The notes under the pieces: model-generated
The model's database searches: none
Told to the model about the DNA's origin: nothing
The model's input: the letters and a program-made list of their open reading frames with translations, nothing else
From: Rhizobiales bacterium 65-9
GTDB lineage: Bacteria; Pseudomonadota; Alphaproteobacteria; Rhizobiales; Beijerinckiaceae
DNA: 36,219 nucleotides
Direction: 5' to 3'
NCBI GenBank assembly: GCA_001899525.1
Contig: MKVY01000044.1
Span: forward strand, 8,087-44,305
In this document: positions 8,125-15,437 of the stretch, piece after piece
Position numbering within the stretch: position 1 is the stretch's first letter
How the letters are laid out: each line of letters opens with the position of its first letter
Position numbers and translations under genes: made by a program

Positions 8125-8937
8125 ATGAAGCAAGTCGGAGTATTCACGCGGCGCGCCACAACGGCCGTTCTTCTTGTTCTTGCGGCTGCGAACGCGCCGG
8201 CTCTGGCGCAGCAGAAACCCGCGTCGCATCTCACCAAAATTCTCGAAACCGGCGTTCTGCGCGTCGGGACGACGGGCGACTTTCCGCCCATCAGCGCGCG
8301 CGACGCCGCCAGTCAGGGCTATGTCGGCCACGATATCGACGTCGCCAAGGAACTCGCCAAAGATCTCGGCGTCAAGGTCGAATTCGTGCCCGCGGACTGG
8401 AAGACGCTGTTGAACGGCGTCGTTTCGGACAAATACGACGTCGTCATATCGGGCGTTTCGATGAGTCTCGACCGCGCCAGGGTTGCGGGCTTCACCCAAC
8501 CCTATCTTGAGTTCGGGACGGTGCCCGTCTTGCGCAAGAAGGATGCTGAGCGTTTCAAGAGCTGGAGCGACATCGATCAGAAAGGCGTCACGGTGGCCAC
8601 CACGCTGGGCACGGTGTTCGACTCGCAGGCGAAGGAATATTTCAAGACGGCGACCTTGAAGCGGATCGAATCGCCGGCGACCGGGTTTCAGGAGGTTCTC
8701 TCCGGCCGCGCCGAAGTGACCATCACCAGCAATGTCGACGCGGCTGCGCTCGTGCAGCGTTATCCCGATCTGATGATCGCGCCGGTCGATCGGGCGCGCA
8801 GCCTGAGGCCTGCGAGCTTCCTGTTGGCGCAGGACGACCAGATCTGGCTGAACTACCTGAACAATTGGATCACGGTGAAAAAGATGCAGGGCTACTTCGC
8901 GGCGCTCGACGAGAAGTGGCTGCAGGGGAAAAATTAA
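8125..8937 (+). CDS. Periplasmic solute-binding protein, family 3, third (tandem paralog)
   Basis: A 270-residue protein with a signal peptide probably cut after residue 28 (PALA/QQ). It keeps the standard motif SMSLDRARVAGFTQPYLEFG, with the ligand-binding Arg and FTQPY. It resembles the preceding gene from end to end, including the C-terminal pattern EDQIW/DDQIW, then LNNW, then GYF and L.KW, so the two arose by tandem duplication. The ATG at 8125 is preceded by CGGAGAG (8111-8117). Some family members, such as PheC, are enzymes rather than receptors. The transport setting makes a receptor more likely here. Confidence 0.92.
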   Translation: MKQVGVFTRRATTAVLLVLAAANAPALAQQKPASHLTKILETGVLRVGTTGDFPPISARDAASQGYVGHDIDVAKELAKDLGVKVEFVPADWKTLLNGVVSDKYDVVISGVSMSLDRARVAGFTQPYLEFGTVPVLRKKDAERFKSWSDIDQKGVTVATTLGTVFDSQAKEYFKTATLKRIESPATGFQEVLSGRAEVTITSNVDAAALVQRYPDLMIAPVDRARSLRPASFLLAQDDQIWLNYLNNWITVKKMQGYFAALDEKWLQGKN

Positions 8938-8969
8938 GTCCGGTTCAGGCGCTCGACGTTTCGGCCGAC

Positions 8970-9743
8970 ATGGAACTCCTGTTTTCAACCTGGTCATCGG
9001 TCGAGCGTTATCTCGGCCGATCCAAGGGCGTGGTCATCCCGCTTGGCTCCATCGAACAGCATGGACCAGGCGGCCTCATCGGCACGGATGCGCTTTGCGC
9101 GGAAGCGATTGCGCGCCGAATCGGAGCCGCCGGCGACATCCTTGTCGGCCCGACGATTCCGTTCGGGGTGGCTCCTTTCAATCTCGCCTTCCCAGGAACG
9201 ATCTCAATGCGAGCGTCAACCCTCATGGCGCTCGTCGATGACTATTTGCATTCGCTGATGCGCCACGGGTTCGAGCGCTTCTATTTTCTCAATGGTCACG
9301 GCGGCAATCTCGGCGCCCTGCGGGCCGCGTGTCAGGATTTGCAGGCCTCGCGCAGCTATGCGACATCGGCCGAAAGCGGGACCGCGCGCTTCAAGTTTCG
9401 CAGCTGGTGGGACTACCCGACGGTCGACGCCTTGCGGCGCGATCTTTACGGAGACGGCGAGGGGATGCACGCCACGCCAAGCGAAATCGCGATCACTCAA
9501 TTCCTGTATCCTGAGCGCATTCAGCCTTTGCCCCTTGCGCCGCCGGCGAAACTCTCCGCCGCCTTCCTGCGCGACCACGCCGGAGACAATCACGCCGGCG
9601 CCGAGGAGCATCGCCGCGCTTTTCCGGATGGCCGGGTCGGCTCGGATTCGGGATTGGCGAGACCCGAGCATGGCGAGCGGTTGCTGGCGGCCGCCGTGCA
9701 GGACGGCCTTGAGGATTATCGCGCCTTTCTCATCGAGCCGTGA
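8970..9743 (+). CDS. Creatininase-family amidohydrolase
   Basis: A 257-residue protein starting at the ATG at 8970; codons further upstream overlap the preceding binding-protein gene. Creatininase-family metal motifs are all present: SIEQHGPGG (E29, H31), GTDA (D40), LNGHGGN (H110) and MHATPSE (E172). The family hydrolyses cyclic and linear C-N bonds; known members include creatininase, the formamide hydrolase ArfB of archaeal flavin synthesis and MftE peptidase. In this operon it could remove a formyl or amide group from a ring-opened intermediate, a job done in the nicotinate pathway by the unrelated enzymes NicD and NicF. The stop overlaps the next start (GTGA). Substrate is not shown by the sequence. 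Confidence 0.9.
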   Translation: MELLFSTWSSVERYLGRSKGVVIPLGSIEQHGPGGLIGTDALCAEAIARRIGAAGDILVGPTIPFGVAPFNLAFPGTISMRASTLMALVDDYLHSLMRHGFERFYFLNGHGGNLGALRAACQDLQASRSYATSAESGTARFKFRSWWDYPTVDALRRDLYGDGEGMHATPSEIAITQFLYPERIQPLPLAPPAKLSAAFLRDHAGDNHAGAEEHRRAFPDGRVGSDSGLARPEHGERLLAAAVQDGLEDYRAFLIEP

Positions 9744-10399
9744 GCGATGACGACATGATTCTCTACGCCTCTCCGCTCTCGAGCTATTCGCTGAAGGCGC
9801 GGCTCGCGCTCGCCTATAAAGGCGTCGCTGTCGACATCCGTCAGCCGCCCGGAGGCTATCGCTCTGCGGATTATCGCGCGCTCGTTCCCGCAGGAACGAT
9901 CCCGGCGCTGGTGGACGGCGATTTTGCGCTCACCGAGAGCGATGCGATCATTGAATATCTCGACGAGCGATATCCTTCACCGTCGCTGCTGCCGGGTGAT
10001 GCGCGGGACAGGGCGCGCGCGCGCATGGTGTCTCGCCTGCATGACTTTCGTGTCGAGCCGTCTCTACGCGCCCTGTTTCGCGAGCTGCCGCCGGCGACGC
10101 GCGACAACGAGGCGGTAACGCGCCATTTCAACGCTTTCGCCGCCTCCCTTGCCTTGATCGACCAGGTCGCGCGCCCGGATCCGTTTCTCTGCGGAAGCGC
10201 TTTCACGTTGGCGGACTGCGGATTTCCCGCGACGCTTATTTTGGCGCGGCGACTCGGCGTCGCGTTCGGATGGGCGTTCAAGGAAGCCGCCTGGTTCGAC
10301 GCGTGGGATCGCGCTGTTCGGTCTCAGCCGGGATTCGACAGCTTGCTGCAAGATTATGAAAAAGTCGTCGTTGATTGGATCATGAGCAGACAGCCATGA
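9740..10399 (+). CDS. Glutathione S-transferase-like protein
   Basis: A GTG at 9740 overlaps the creatininase stop; an ATG at 9755 is an equally good start and would give MILYASPLSSYSLKAR. Residues 6-80 form the thioredoxin-like glutathione-binding domain, with the SxxSxKAR first helix, the cis-proline stretch PAGTIPALVDGD and the gamma-glutamyl contact ESDAIIEYLDERYP. An all-helical C-terminal domain follows, containing FTLADCGF where the family has the conserved (F/Y)xxADxxx N-capping motif. Bacterial relatives include maleylacetoacetate and maleylpyruvate isomerases, which act after ring cleavage. That role would fit this operon but is not proved; conjugation or repair of reactive intermediates is the alternative. 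Confidence 0.88.
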   Translation: MSDDDMILYASPLSSYSLKARLALAYKGVAVDIRQPPGGYRSADYRALVPAGTIPALVDGDFALTESDAIIEYLDERYPSPSLLPGDARDRARARMVSRLHDFRVEPSLRALFRELPPATRDNEAVTRHFNAFAASLALIDQVARPDPFLCGSAFTLADCGFPATLILARRLGVAFGWAFKEAAWFDAWDRAVRSQPGFDSLLQDYEKVVVDWIMSRQP

Positions 10400-10541
10400 A
10401 ACGAGAGCGGCATGAGCCTGTTTCCTCGCCTGATGAATAATATGCGATTGGGAAAGCCGCCGTTTCGGGAGATGCTTCCCCTCGCAGGGCGAGCCGCCGC
10501 ATCGACGATCGCGTTGGGATGTCTTGTTGGAGAGAACGCCT

Positions 10542-11579
10542 GTGTATCTACGCAACACTTGGTATGTGGCCGCGCGCAGCGGCGACATCGGTCGGAATCT
10601 CCTCGCCGTGAAGGTTCTTGGCGAGAAGATCGTCGTCTATCGTGAAGAGGGCGGCGCGCCTGTCGCGCTTGAGGACGCCTGTCCCCATCGCAAGCTCCCG
10701 CTTTCAATGGGACGTTTGCAGGGCGACGCCATCGTCTGCGGCTATCATGGATTGACGTTCGGCCGCACTGGCCTCTGTCTCGGCTCGCCGACGCAGGCGC
10801 GCATTCCCTCCACCGCCAAAGTGCGCTCCTATCCGGTCGTCGATCGTTGGGGCATGCTCTGGATCTGGATGGGCGAGCCCGCCTTGGCCAATGAAAGCAA
10901 AATCCTCCATATCGACAACAGCGACAATCCGCGTTGGGGGCTGAGCCACGGCGGCAAGATGAGCTGCGCCTGCAACTACCTTTATCTGACCGACAATCTG
11001 CTCGATCCTTCGCATGTGGCATGGGTCCATACCACGTCTTTCGCGGCCTCAGGCACCGAGGACACCCCGCTCCAGATCAAGGCGGATGATGAAGGTGTGA
11101 TCGTCTCACGCTGGATGAAGGGGCGCGAAGTTCCGCCTTATTATGCGCCGCTGGTTAAATTCGACGGATTGTGCGATCGGCTTCAACATTATGAGGTGCG
11201 CTATCCGTCGATCGCGATCAACAAATCTGTGTTCACGCCGGCCGGAACCGGCGGCGACGATCAGAATTTGCCGGACAATGCTTATGTCATGGTGTCCTAT
11301 CATTTCCTGACGCCGATCGACGACAGCCATACGCTCTACAACTGGATGCAGAACCGGAACACCGATCCGGACGACGCCGATGTGAGCGCGCGCACGGCCG
11401 CCGGCGCCGCCAACGCTTTCGAGGAGGATCGCCTGGTGCTCGAGGCGGTTCATGCGGGGATGGCCAACCGGACGACCCCTTATCTCGATCTCGCGCTCGA
11501 CGCCGGTTCGCTGCGCTTCCGCAAAGGGCTTCAGGCGCTGATCGACAAGGAAGCAGCGGCCCATGCGGCGGCTGCGTAA
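10542..11579 (+). CDS. Rieske non-heme iron oxygenase, VanA-like oxygenase subunit
   Basis: A GTG at 10542 is preferred because GGAGAGA (10529-10535) precedes it and because the protein then begins VYLRNTWYVAA, the usual VanA-type N-terminus; a TTG at 10524 is also open. The 345-residue protein has Rieske ligands C47/H49 (ACPHRK) and C66/H69 (CGYHG). Its mononuclear iron motif is DNLLDPSHVAWVH (D155, H158, H163). Such enzymes hydroxylate or O/N-dealkylate aromatic and heteroaromatic substrates using electrons from a reductase. Here the reductase gene follows directly. The 142 bases before it contain no convincing gene. The substrate is unknown; VanA relatives include dicamba and vanillate demethylases and several N-heterocycle oxygenases. 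Confidence 0.94.
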   Translation: MYLRNTWYVAARSGDIGRNLLAVKVLGEKIVVYREEGGAPVALEDACPHRKLPLSMGRLQGDAIVCGYHGLTFGRTGLCLGSPTQARIPSTAKVRSYPVVDRWGMLWIWMGEPALANESKILHIDNSDNPRWGLSHGGKMSCACNYLYLTDNLLDPSHVAWVHTTSFAASGTEDTPLQIKADDEGVIVSRWMKGREVPPYYAPLVKFDGLCDRLQHYEVRYPSIAINKSVFTPAGTGGDDQNLPDNAYVMVSYHFLTPIDDSHTLYNWMQNRNTDPDDADVSARTAAGAANAFEEDRLVLEAVHAGMANRTTPYLDLALDAGSLRFRKGLQALIDKEAAAHAAAA

Positions 11580-12716
11580 ATGATGCAGGCGACGCCGCCA
11601 AAAATCGCGACGCGGCGATACCGCGTCGCACGCAAGGTTCGTGAAAGCGAGATCATCACCTCGTTTTATCTTGCGCCCGCCGATGGCGAGGCGCTGGCGC
11701 CGTTCAGGCCGGGACAGTTCCTGACGTTCCAGCTACAGGATCCGCCGCGCGGCGGAGTCGTGCGCCGCAACTACAGCTTGTCCGGCAGCGCGGACTGGCC
11801 GGAGCATTATCGCATCAGCGTGAAGCGGGAGCCGGCTTCGGGCGCAGGTCATCCGCCTGGGCTGGTCTCTAACCATTTGCATGATTCCATCGAAGTTGGC
11901 GCCGAATTGGAGGCGCGAGGGCCCGACGGCCGTTTCGTGCTCGATGCCGGCGCAGCCCGGCCAGTCGTGCTGCTGAGCGGGGGCGTTGGATTGACGCCGC
12001 TCGTTGCGATGGCGCATGCGCTGGCGCGCGAAGGCCGCCGACGAACGCATTTCATTCACGCCTGCGAGAACGGGCGCGCGCACGCGCTGAGCCGGGAAAT
12101 GAGGCAGCTATCCCGCACGGCGCCGAATCTGCATCTTCATGTCTGTTACCGCAATCCGGATGCGAGCGACGAACTCGGCCGCGATTATGACAGCGAGGGT
12201 CTGATCACGCCTGCGCTGCTGCAGGCGCTGTTGCCGCTCGATGACTACGATTTCTACCTGTGCGGCCCGGGCCCGTTCATGCAGAGCGTTTTCACGCAGC
12301 TCGTTGAGCTCGGGGTTCGTGAAGAACGTATTCGCTACGAGTTTTTCGGCCCTGCGACATTGTTGCGCGCGTCGCCGCCGCTCATCAAGGAAGCTGGCGC
12401 GCTTGCGCCCTCAGCGCAAGCTGCAAGCGGGTTATCAGCGCCGGCTACGGCAACGACGGACGCGCTGACGGTGACATTCTCCCGCAGCGGGCTGAGTGTC
12501 GCCTGGGATCCGAGCTTCGAGACGCTGCTCGATTTCGCCGAGGCGCAGGGGCTGACGCCTGCTTTCAGTTGCCGCGCCGGAATCTGCTCGACCTGCATGT
12601 GCGATATGCCGGCCGGAGAGGTCGACTACGTCGCCGATCCGCTCGACGAGCCGCCACAAGGCAAGGCGCTGCTCTGCTGCTCCCGCCCGCGCGGCGATGT
12701 GGTCATCGCGCTTTGA
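11580..12716 (+). CDS. Flavin/2Fe-2S reductase component of the Rieske oxygenase
   Basis: A 378-residue electron-transfer protein starting on the base after the oxygenase stop. The flavin domain (residues 10-120) contains RRNYSLSG and FRPGQFL. The NAD(P)H domain (about 125-245) contains LSGGVGLTPLVAMA and LCGPGPFM. A low-complexity Ala/Ser linker (about 265-300) leads to a C-terminal plant-type ferredoxin domain with C331, C336, C339 and C366 or C367. The flavin part resembles the reductase half of flavohemoglobin (RISVKREP, then GLVSNHLHD). The order flavin-NAD-ferredoxin matches reductases such as GbcB or Hcr, with a longer body than VanB. It should pass electrons from NADH to the Rieske centre. 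Confidence 0.93.
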   Translation: MMQATPPKIATRRYRVARKVRESEIITSFYLAPADGEALAPFRPGQFLTFQLQDPPRGGVVRRNYSLSGSADWPEHYRISVKREPASGAGHPPGLVSNHLHDSIEVGAELEARGPDGRFVLDAGAARPVVLLSGGVGLTPLVAMAHALAREGRRRTHFIHACENGRAHALSREMRQLSRTAPNLHLHVCYRNPDASDELGRDYDSEGLITPALLQALLPLDDYDFYLCGPGPFMQSVFTQLVELGVREERIRYEFFGPATLLRASPPLIKEAGALAPSAQAASGLSAPATATTDALTVTFSRSGLSVAWDPSFETLLDFAEAQGLTPAFSCRAGICSTCMCDMPAGEVDYVADPLDEPPQGKALLCCSRPRGDVVIAL

Positions 12717-12734
12717 GAGTCCAACTTCGAGCAG

Positions 12735-13859
12735 ATGAAGCGACGGGTCCGGTCGATGATCAATGACGCGGACGGCGCCGTAATCGAGCAGGGCGATGTC
12801 GCCGCTGGCGCGCGCAATCTGCTGTTGCGCTGCGTGGGAGCGAAGCCGGGCGAGACCCTGCTGATCGTGTTCGAGGCGAGCCGCCTGGGGATCTATGGCG
12901 AGGGATTGGCCGAAGCGCTGTCTGTGACCGCGCAAGAGATGGGCTTGACTGTCACGACGCGCGAGGTGGGATTCTCAAAAAGGGCGCGCGACTGGCCGCC
13001 TGATCTCGCCGAGGCGATGAAAGGGGCCGACCATGCGCTGTTTCTGGCGCGGCTGGGCGACCAGTTGCGCTTCTGCGCCATCCCGTCTGCCATGCGCCCG
13101 GTCATCAGCTATGCGCTCGACGCCGAGATGCTGGGATCGGAATTCGGAAAAACCGACTATCGTGCGTTCCAGGAATTAAAAGACGCGGTTGATCGGATGA
13201 TGGGCCGGGCGACGGATATTCGCGTCGCCTGTCCGCTTGGCATGGATTATCGCGGCGCGCTTGGACGCTCAGACGCGGCGCCGATCGACACTGGCGTTCG
13301 CCGCTTCCCGATGTCGATTTTTGCACCGCTCCCGGCGAGTGGTTTTGCAGGGCGCGTCGCGGTCGCCCGCTTTCTCGTCGGCACCGGTTCTCATTATTAT
13401 GAGCCTTATGCGCTGCCGCTGGACGGCGTGATTTTCGCGGAGTTCGATGGCGGCGTTCTGCACGGCTTCTCCGGCGACGCCAACGGTGTGTCGCGGGCGA
13501 GAGCCCACTACGAACGCGTCGGCGAACTCGTCGGCGTCGATCCTTTTTCCGTTCACTCCTGGCACGCCGGAATTCATCCCGGCTGCGCCTATCCGATGGC
13601 GGCCGCGGCGAATTACGAGCGCTGGTCCTGCGGCGCTTTCGGCAATCCGCGTATCCTGCATTTCCATACGTGCGGCGATTATGCGCCGGGCGAGATCTGC
13701 TGGAATGTTATCGACGCCACGATTGTCGTCGATGGCGTCGCGGTCTGGGAGGAGGGCGTGTTGCACGCCGATCGCATCGACGGCGGCGCGGACATCATGC
13801 GCCGTTATCCGGATGCGGCGGCGCTCTTCCGGTCGCCGCGCAGGCTGATCGGGATCTGA
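12735..13859 (+). CDS. M29-fold metalloprotein (aminopeptidase T / 2,5-dihydroxypyridine dioxygenase NicX-like)
   Basis: A 374-residue protein; ATGs at 12735 and 12756 are both possible starts. The N-terminal half (ARNLLLRCVGAKPGETLLIVF) matches the Rossmann-like lobe of the M29 aminopeptidase/NicX group. The C-terminal half carries an acidic and His-rich metal region: VIFAEFDGGVLHGFSG, SVHSWHAGIHPGC (about residues 272-285), HFHTCGD (about 308-314) and then IDATIVVDGVAVWEEG. This resembles the NicX layout of one upstream His and a later His/Asp pair followed by a CDIYLD-like strand. NicX opens 2,5-dihydroxypyridine to N-formylmaleamate. Lying last in an operon with a Rieske oxygenase, a ring-cleavage role is attractive, but peptidase-like or other M29 activity cannot be excluded. 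The assignment rests on motif memory. Confidence 0.68.
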   Translation: MKRRVRSMINDADGAVIEQGDVAAGARNLLLRCVGAKPGETLLIVFEASRLGIYGEGLAEALSVTAQEMGLTVTTREVGFSKRARDWPPDLAEAMKGADHALFLARLGDQLRFCAIPSAMRPVISYALDAEMLGSEFGKTDYRAFQELKDAVDRMMGRATDIRVACPLGMDYRGALGRSDAAPIDTGVRRFPMSIFAPLPASGFAGRVAVARFLVGTGSHYYEPYALPLDGVIFAEFDGGVLHGFSGDANGVSRARAHYERVGELVGVDPFSVHSWHAGIHPGCAYPMAAAANYERWSCGAFGNPRILHFHTCGDYAPGEICWNVIDATIVVDGVAVWEEGVLHADRIDGGADIMRRYPDAAALFRSPRRLIGI

Positions 13860-13869
13860 AGCGAGCGTT

Positions 13870-13893
13870 GGACGAGCGCGCTGCGCGTCGTCC
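13870..13893 (+). terminator. Stem-loop just after the catabolic operon (possible terminator)
   Basis: GGACGA at 13870-13875 pairs with TCGTCC at 13888-13893. Inner CGCG/CGCG pairing leaves a three-base loop and one bulged G. It begins 11 bases after the stop of the last operon gene. There is no T-run after it, so termination efficiency is uncertain. Confidence 0.4.
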
Positions 13894-14024
13894 CGCCGCC
13901 CAAGCCAGTATGGTTGGCTGTCCCAACGCGCGATCGGCCGGCGGCCAGTCGGGAGCCGAGCTCCGTTTTGTCGCAGCGGTCGACGACCGCCACATTTAAC
14001 TGTCTGGCGACGCGCGCCGACGGC

Positions 14025-14264
14025 TCAGGCGCCGACGGCGTCCGTCACGCATTTCTTGGTGAAGCTGGTCTTGGCGGCGCCCGCGAGCTTCCGGTCGGCG
14101 GCGCTCACATCGCAAGTCTTCTGGGCGTCGCTCTCGCATTTCTTCATGAAGCTGTTGAGCGCCGCGCCGGCAAGCTTCTTGTCGGTCGCCGTCGCTTTGC
14201 AGCTGTCAGCCAGGGCGGCCGCGCTGCCGAGAAGAAGGGTCATCAGGACGATCGTCGCACGCAT
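14025..14264 (-). CDS. Small exported PsiF-repeat protein
   Basis: The ATG at 14264 is chosen because it gives a compact signal peptide (MRATIVLMTLLLGSAAALA) and has GGAG upstream; an ATG at 14279 would add five residues. The 79-residue product holds two near-identical repeats: CKATATDKKLAGAALNSFMK followed by KC, then CDVSAADRKLAGAAKTSFTK followed by KC. This is the PsiF repeat, named after the phosphate-starvation-inducible PsiF of E. coli; its molecular function is unknown. The four repeat cysteines could form disulfides in the periplasm. It points away from the PEP-CTERM gene and is not in an operon. Long open frames on the plus strand over this gene are shadows. Confidence 0.85.
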   Translation of the reverse strand: MRATIVLMTLLLGSAAALADSCKATATDKKLAGAALNSFMKKCESDAQKTCDVSAADRKLAGAAKTSFTKKCVTDAVGA

Positions 14265-14447
14265 GGGCGGCTCCATCATTTCGGGGATGGCAGCCTATCC
14301 GGATTCGCGCCGCGGCAAAGGCGCCTTCGGGCGGCTCGCCGTCGCGGGCGCGCCAACGGCCCATGGGGGGCGCGAAGCCGGCTATCCGCCCGATGCGATC
14401 ATGCCGTCCCGGCGTCGCGTCACGGCGACGTCACGCGCGATATGCTC

Positions 14448-14481
14448 AACCCTCAGCCGCCTTCGCGGACGCCTGAGGGTT
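14448..14481 (+). promoter_or_regulatory. Nested hairpin in the leader of the PEP-CTERM gene
   Basis: AACCCTCAG (14448-14456) and CTGAGGGTT (14473-14481) are a perfect 9-base inverted repeat. Inside the loop CCGC-CTTC-GCGG forms a second short hairpin with a UUCG-like tetraloop context. The structure ends one base before the ribosome site GGAG (14483-14486) of the gene starting at 14495. It could be a leader RNA element, an operator, or a terminator-like structure reused there. Confidence 0.5.
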
Positions 14482-14494
14482 TGGAGTCTTGAAC

Positions 14495-15232
14495 ATGAAT
14501 GGTCGTTGGACAGGCGCGCTTTCCGCGGTGGGCATCAGCCTTGGCGCGCTCTTGGCCCATCCCGCGAGCGCGGCAACCGTTTTGGTGAATGGCGGTTTCG
14601 AGGATGGCCCCGCCATGAACGCCAGCGGATATAATCGCGGCGGTCTCCCCACGGGCTGGAACGCCGTGCCTGGCTTCGAGACGCCAGATATCGCCAGCAG
14701 CGCCTATGTGCAGACCGGAGCCGGTTTTGCTCAGCTGCTCGGGCCGCAGGAAGGCGATCGGTATCTCGATATGAACGGGATGTCTCCGACCGGCGCCATC
14801 TCGCAGGATGTCGCTGGGCTAGTCGCGGGCTCAGCCGCCACACTGACCTTCTGGGCCTCCAGCTGGGCTCAGAACAGCTCTGGCTTGCTGACGGCGAGCT
14901 TCATCGATCCGTTGACGTCCGCGGTCATCGCCACCACCACCTTGTCCTTTCCGTATCAGCCGAGCGCGGCCAGCAGCGTCTGGACAGAATATACGCTGAG
15001 CGGCCTCGTGCCCGCGTCGGGTCGGCTGCGCGTGCTCTTCTCGGGAGACAGCTCATCGACGGCGCGCGGCGCGCCCGGCCTCGACAATGTGGCTCTCATG
15101 GCCTCCACCATCACGACGGGCGTGCCGGAGCCGTCGACCTGGGCCATGATGCTGATCGGTTTCGCTGGACTCGGCTTTGCTGGCTATCGCAAGCGCGCCG
15201 CCGTTCAGCCGATCCGCGGCAGGATCGCATAG
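14495..15232 (+). CDS. PEP-CTERM sorting-domain protein
   Basis: A 245-residue exported protein starting at the ATG at 14495, 8 bases after GGAG. It has a signal peptide (GALSAVGISLGALLAHPASA, then AT), a beta-rich Ser/Gly/Thr body with an N-terminal VLVNGGFEDGP element typical of carbohydrate-binding-like PEP-CTERM proteins, and a C-terminal VPEPSTWAMMLIGFAGLGFA followed by GYRKR. The PEP motif, hydrophobic helix and basic tail are recognised and cleaved by an exosortase, delivering the protein to the cell surface or the exopolysaccharide. No exosortase or EPS gene lies in the window. The gene stands alone between a nested hairpin and a terminator-like stem-loop. Confidence 0.92.
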   Translation: MNGRWTGALSAVGISLGALLAHPASAATVLVNGGFEDGPAMNASGYNRGGLPTGWNAVPGFETPDIASSAYVQTGAGFAQLLGPQEGDRYLDMNGMSPTGAISQDVAGLVAGSAATLTFWASSWAQNSSGLLTASFIDPLTSAVIATTTLSFPYQPSAASSVWTEYTLSGLVPASGRLRVLFSGDSSSTARGAPGLDNVALMASTITTGVPEPSTWAMMLIGFAGLGFAGYRKRAAVQPIRGRIA

Positions 15233-15335
15233 AGCAGCAAGAGAGGCCGCGCCAGGACCGGCGGCCGGAACCGTCGCCGGTTCGGTGATCGCAGCGGCGG
15301 GGCGTCGTGAGCTTCTTGCAGCGCGACGTCTGCTC

Positions 15336-15360
15336 GCGGGCGCCGCCCAGAGGCGCCCGC
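15336..15360. terminator. Stem-loop between convergent genes (possible bidirectional terminator)
   Basis: GCGGGCGCC (15336-15344) and GGCGCCCGC (15352-15360) form a perfect 9-base-pair GC stem with a seven-base loop. It lies between the end of the PEP-CTERM gene (plus) and the end of the oleate hydratase gene (minus), where a shared terminator is expected. No T-run follows on either strand. The rest of 15233-15437 shows no gene. Confidence 0.5.
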
Positions 15361-15437
15361 CAACTCATTCAATATCGCCTGCGAACAGAAGCGGCGCCCC
15401 GCTCGCCAGGCGGTCTGGCATGGACGCGCCGGCGCAG

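Noticed and set aside
7273-8997. 574-codon open frame on the minus strand
   Set aside because: It lies antisense to the two binding-protein genes, which have signal peptides and family motifs; the antisense product is Arg/Asp/His-rich with no motif, as expected from high-GC codon bias.
10412-10645. Plus-strand 77-codon frame between the GST-like and Rieske genes
   Set aside because: More than a third overlaps the Rieske gene in another frame, the ribosome site is poor and the product has no motif.
13914-14634. Two plus-strand 192-codon frames over the PsiF gene
   Set aside because: The minus-strand PsiF repeats and signal peptide are clearly the coding sense; the plus-strand translations are shadows.
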